NCBI GenBank assembly: GCA_027371725.1
Contig: DAHXMN010000046.1
Coordinates: forward strand, 1 to 5,388
DNA: 5,388 nucleotides
Direction: 5' to 3'
DNA from: Candidatus Woesearchaeota archaeon
GTDB lineage: Archaea; Nanobdellota; Nanobdellia; Woesearchaeales; UBA525
Shown: positions 5,292 through 5,388 of the stretch, one piece after another
Layout: each line of letters opens with the position of its first letter
Numbering within the stretch: the first letter of the stretch is position 1
Made by a program: the position numbers and the translations under genes
The notes under the pieces: model-generated
The model's input: the letters and a program-made list of their open reading frames with translations, nothing else
Databases searched by the model: none
Told to the model about the DNA's origin: nothing

Positions 5292-5373
5292 CGCCGTGGC
5301 CCGGATTTGAACCGGGAATCCCAAAGGGACAAGCTTTCCAGGCTTGCGCACTACCGGGTTATGCGACCACGGC
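5292..5373 (-). tRNA. tRNA-Ser (anticodon GGA)
   Basis: Read on the minus strand, the 82 bases fold as a class II tRNA. The acceptor GCCGTGG (5373-5367) pairs with CCACGGC (5299-5293). The D stem is GCAT/GTGC. The anticodon stem CAAGC/GCTTG encloses the loop CTGGAAA, with anticodon GGA at 5339-5337. A long variable arm TCCC-TTT-GGGA follows. The T arm is CCCGG-TTCAAAT-CCGGG. The discriminator base is G at 5292. The anticodon, the long variable arm and G73 all specify serine (UCC/UCU codons). No intron is present and CCA is not encoded (TAT follows), so CCA is added after transcription. Its promoter would lie beyond the right edge. It is convergent with the kinase gene. Confidence 0.97.
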
Positions 5374-5388
5374 AAATGGTTTGTGCTC

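Noticed and set aside
4518..5375. 285-codon open frame on the minus strand over the kinase end
   Set aside because: It runs through the tRNA-Ser gene and lies opposite the clear histidine-kinase catalytic domain; its composition is typical of an antisense shadow.
5289..5388. tRNA-Ser as an integration (att) site with a mobile element alongside
   Set aside because: No integrase, no duplicated tRNA 3' end and no direct repeats were found in the window.
1..5388. CRISPR array, IS element or rRNA
   Set aside because: No regularly spaced repeats, transposase motifs, terminal repeats with target duplications, or rRNA segments were seen on either strand.

Overview
The window is archaeal chromosomal DNA. 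It encodes an archaeal/eukaryotic-type translation elongation factor 1-alpha (EF-1alpha) followed by archaeal ribosomal protein uS10, the conserved archaeal tuf-rpsJ pair. Several genes are preceded by archaeal TATA boxes (for example TTTATAAA, and GAAAC + TTTATATA on the minus strand). Ribosome-binding sites match the archaeal GGAGGTGA consensus, and a serine tRNA lacks an encoded CCA. Coding DNA is GC-rich with strong C/G third positions in tuf, while the control regions are AT-rich. The lineage cannot be fixed from the window. The EF-1alpha N-terminal half resembles euryarchaeal (Methanococcus-like) and some DPANN-type proteins, but this is an impression from memory, not a placement.

Layout, left to right. 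(1) Positions 1-26, minus strand: the first codons of a divergent gene with a near-perfect Shine-Dalgarno (SD), served by a strong minus-strand TATA box at 128-141. (2) Positions 229-525, plus: a probable small protein with two membrane segments and a Gln-rich tail, apparently leaderless. (3) Positions 652-1941: tuf, with its own TATA box and a strong SD. (4) Positions 2071-2379: rpsJ, with a second promoter in the tuf-rpsJ gap and a start-stop (ATG-TAG) element in its leader. (5) Positions 2380-2630: a gap with several inverted repeats, which may be a structured leader. (6) About 2631-3215: a standalone VRR-NUC-like PD-(D/E)XK nuclease. (7) Positions 3270-5288: a soluble sensor histidine kinase with three PAS domains and an HRVKN-type H-box, with its own TATA box and probably leaderless. 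(8) Positions 5292-5373, minus: tRNA-Ser(GGA), whose 3' end lies three bases from the kinase stop codon.

The translation genes form one functional block: EF-1alpha delivers aminoacyl-tRNA and uS10 is a 30S subunit protein. The nuclease and kinase look like separately transcribed accessory genes placed between this block and a tRNA gene. No response regulator, transposase, integrase or CRISPR array is visible. The least ordinary items are the structured segment at 2501-2638 upstream of (and overlapping the likely start of) the nuclease, the mixed-class H-box of the kinase, and the three-base convergent junction with the tRNA. I found no convincing new multi-gene system.
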